A stretch of 49,594 nucleotides of DNA from RGIG9115 sp045644665 (GTDB lineage Bacteria > Bacillota > Clostridia > UBA1381). Of this stretch, positions 49,505-49,594 are shown in pieces. The DNA lies in contig JAZRHH010000042.1 of NCBI GenBank assembly GCA_045644665.1, forward strand, positions 1 through 49,594, read 5' to 3'. The position numbers and the translations under genes were made by a program. A model generated the notes under the pieces. The model worked only from the letters and a program-made list of their open reading frames with translations. It did no database searches and had not been told where the DNA came from. How positions within the stretch are numbered: the stretch's first letter is position 1; every line of letters starts with the position of its first letter.

Positions 49505-49594
49505 TGGCTAAGATAGTAACAATGGGAGAAATAATGCTAAGACTTTCAACTCCCGGAAATGAAAAGTTTATTCAGGCAGACGAGTTTGATGTTT
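49504..49594 (+). CDS. kdgK: 2-dehydro-3-deoxygluconokinase, N-terminal part
   Basis: This is the first 30 codons of a PfkB-type sugar kinase, cut by the right edge. MAKIVTMGEIMLRLSTPGN is the characteristic beginning of KDG kinase, in which the GEIMLRL block contributes to substrate binding. It shares one base with the stop codon of the KDPG aldolase, and the ribosome binding site GGAGG lies inside that gene. Other PfkB kinases begin similarly, so the call rests partly on the neighbour. Confidence 0.8.
   Translation, partial: MAKIVTMGEIMLRLSTPGNEKFIQADEFDV

Noticed and set aside
1..49594. Mobile elements, prophage, CRISPR array, tRNA or rRNA genes
   Set aside because: I looked on both strands and saw no transposase, integrase, phage gene, spaced repeats, or tRNA cloverleaf other than the tRNA-like end of ssrA.

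Overview
The window reads as a chromosomal core segment of a low-GC, spore-forming member of the Clostridia, probably an anaerobic gut or fibre-associated lineage. The evidence is A/T-rich third positions, strong AGGAGG-type ribosome binding sites, many TTG starts, near-consensus TTGACA-N17-TATAAT promoters, a type III glutamine synthetase, an intact sporulation sigma-K gene, formate-tetrahydrofolate ligase, RNase J and a smpB-ssrA pair. I see no insertion sequence, prophage, CRISPR array, tRNA or rRNA. The genus cannot be named from sequence reading alone.

Layout. 1-1573: the 3' end of nagA overlaps an unusual ROK-family protein, closed by a strong terminator. 1572-4713 (minus): glnN, sigK and a small cysteine-containing protein. 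4714-5951: an amidohydrolase broken by two compensating frameshifts, behind a promoter that carries a palindrome between -35 and -10. 5973-17777: a long plus-strand housekeeping run (YqeG-like phosphatase, rsmD, coaD, a coiled-coil protein, fhs, tsaE, tsaB, rpiB, rluD, recD2, aroE, aroK, cobO, ynbB-like). 17791-20545: rnj, smpB and tmRNA. 20569-29278: an accessory-looking block with a LysR regulator divergent from an M20 peptidase and a CapA-like protein, then an SGNH hydrolase, aldo/keto reductase, AEC transporter, ComB-like protein, DUF4430-like lipoprotein and metallophosphoesterase. 29282-31361: a two-OB-fold SSB (minus) and folC.

31403-44311 holds nucleotide synthesis. A ZTP riboswitch with an overlapping terminator controls purE, a PurF-like protein, purM, purN, an archaeal-type IMP cyclohydrolase and a stand-alone AICAR transformylase. 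A second promoter then drives purD, purL, pyrE, pyrB and pyrI. Folate one-carbon genes elsewhere in the window (fhs, folC) supply the formyl donor that purN and the AICAR transformylase need, and ZTP/ZMP accumulates when that donor runs short, so the riboswitch fits the local biology.

44345-49594: a solitary trpB, uracil salvage (uraA, upp, minus), a class II aldolase (minus), and the start of a KDG/KDPG operon (KDPG aldolase, then KDG kinase running off the end).

The most interesting point is that the PurF-like protein in an otherwise standard purine operon has Gly where the catalytic N-terminal Cys should be, and has lost other glutaminase-site residues, while keeping the PRPP-binding loop and probable Fe-S cysteines. 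Other points are the hairpin that would bury the sigK start codon, the palindromic operator, the frameshifted amidohydrolase, and a ROK protein with an extra N-terminal domain and no zinc motif. All product calls come from motif recognition by eye; no database search was run.
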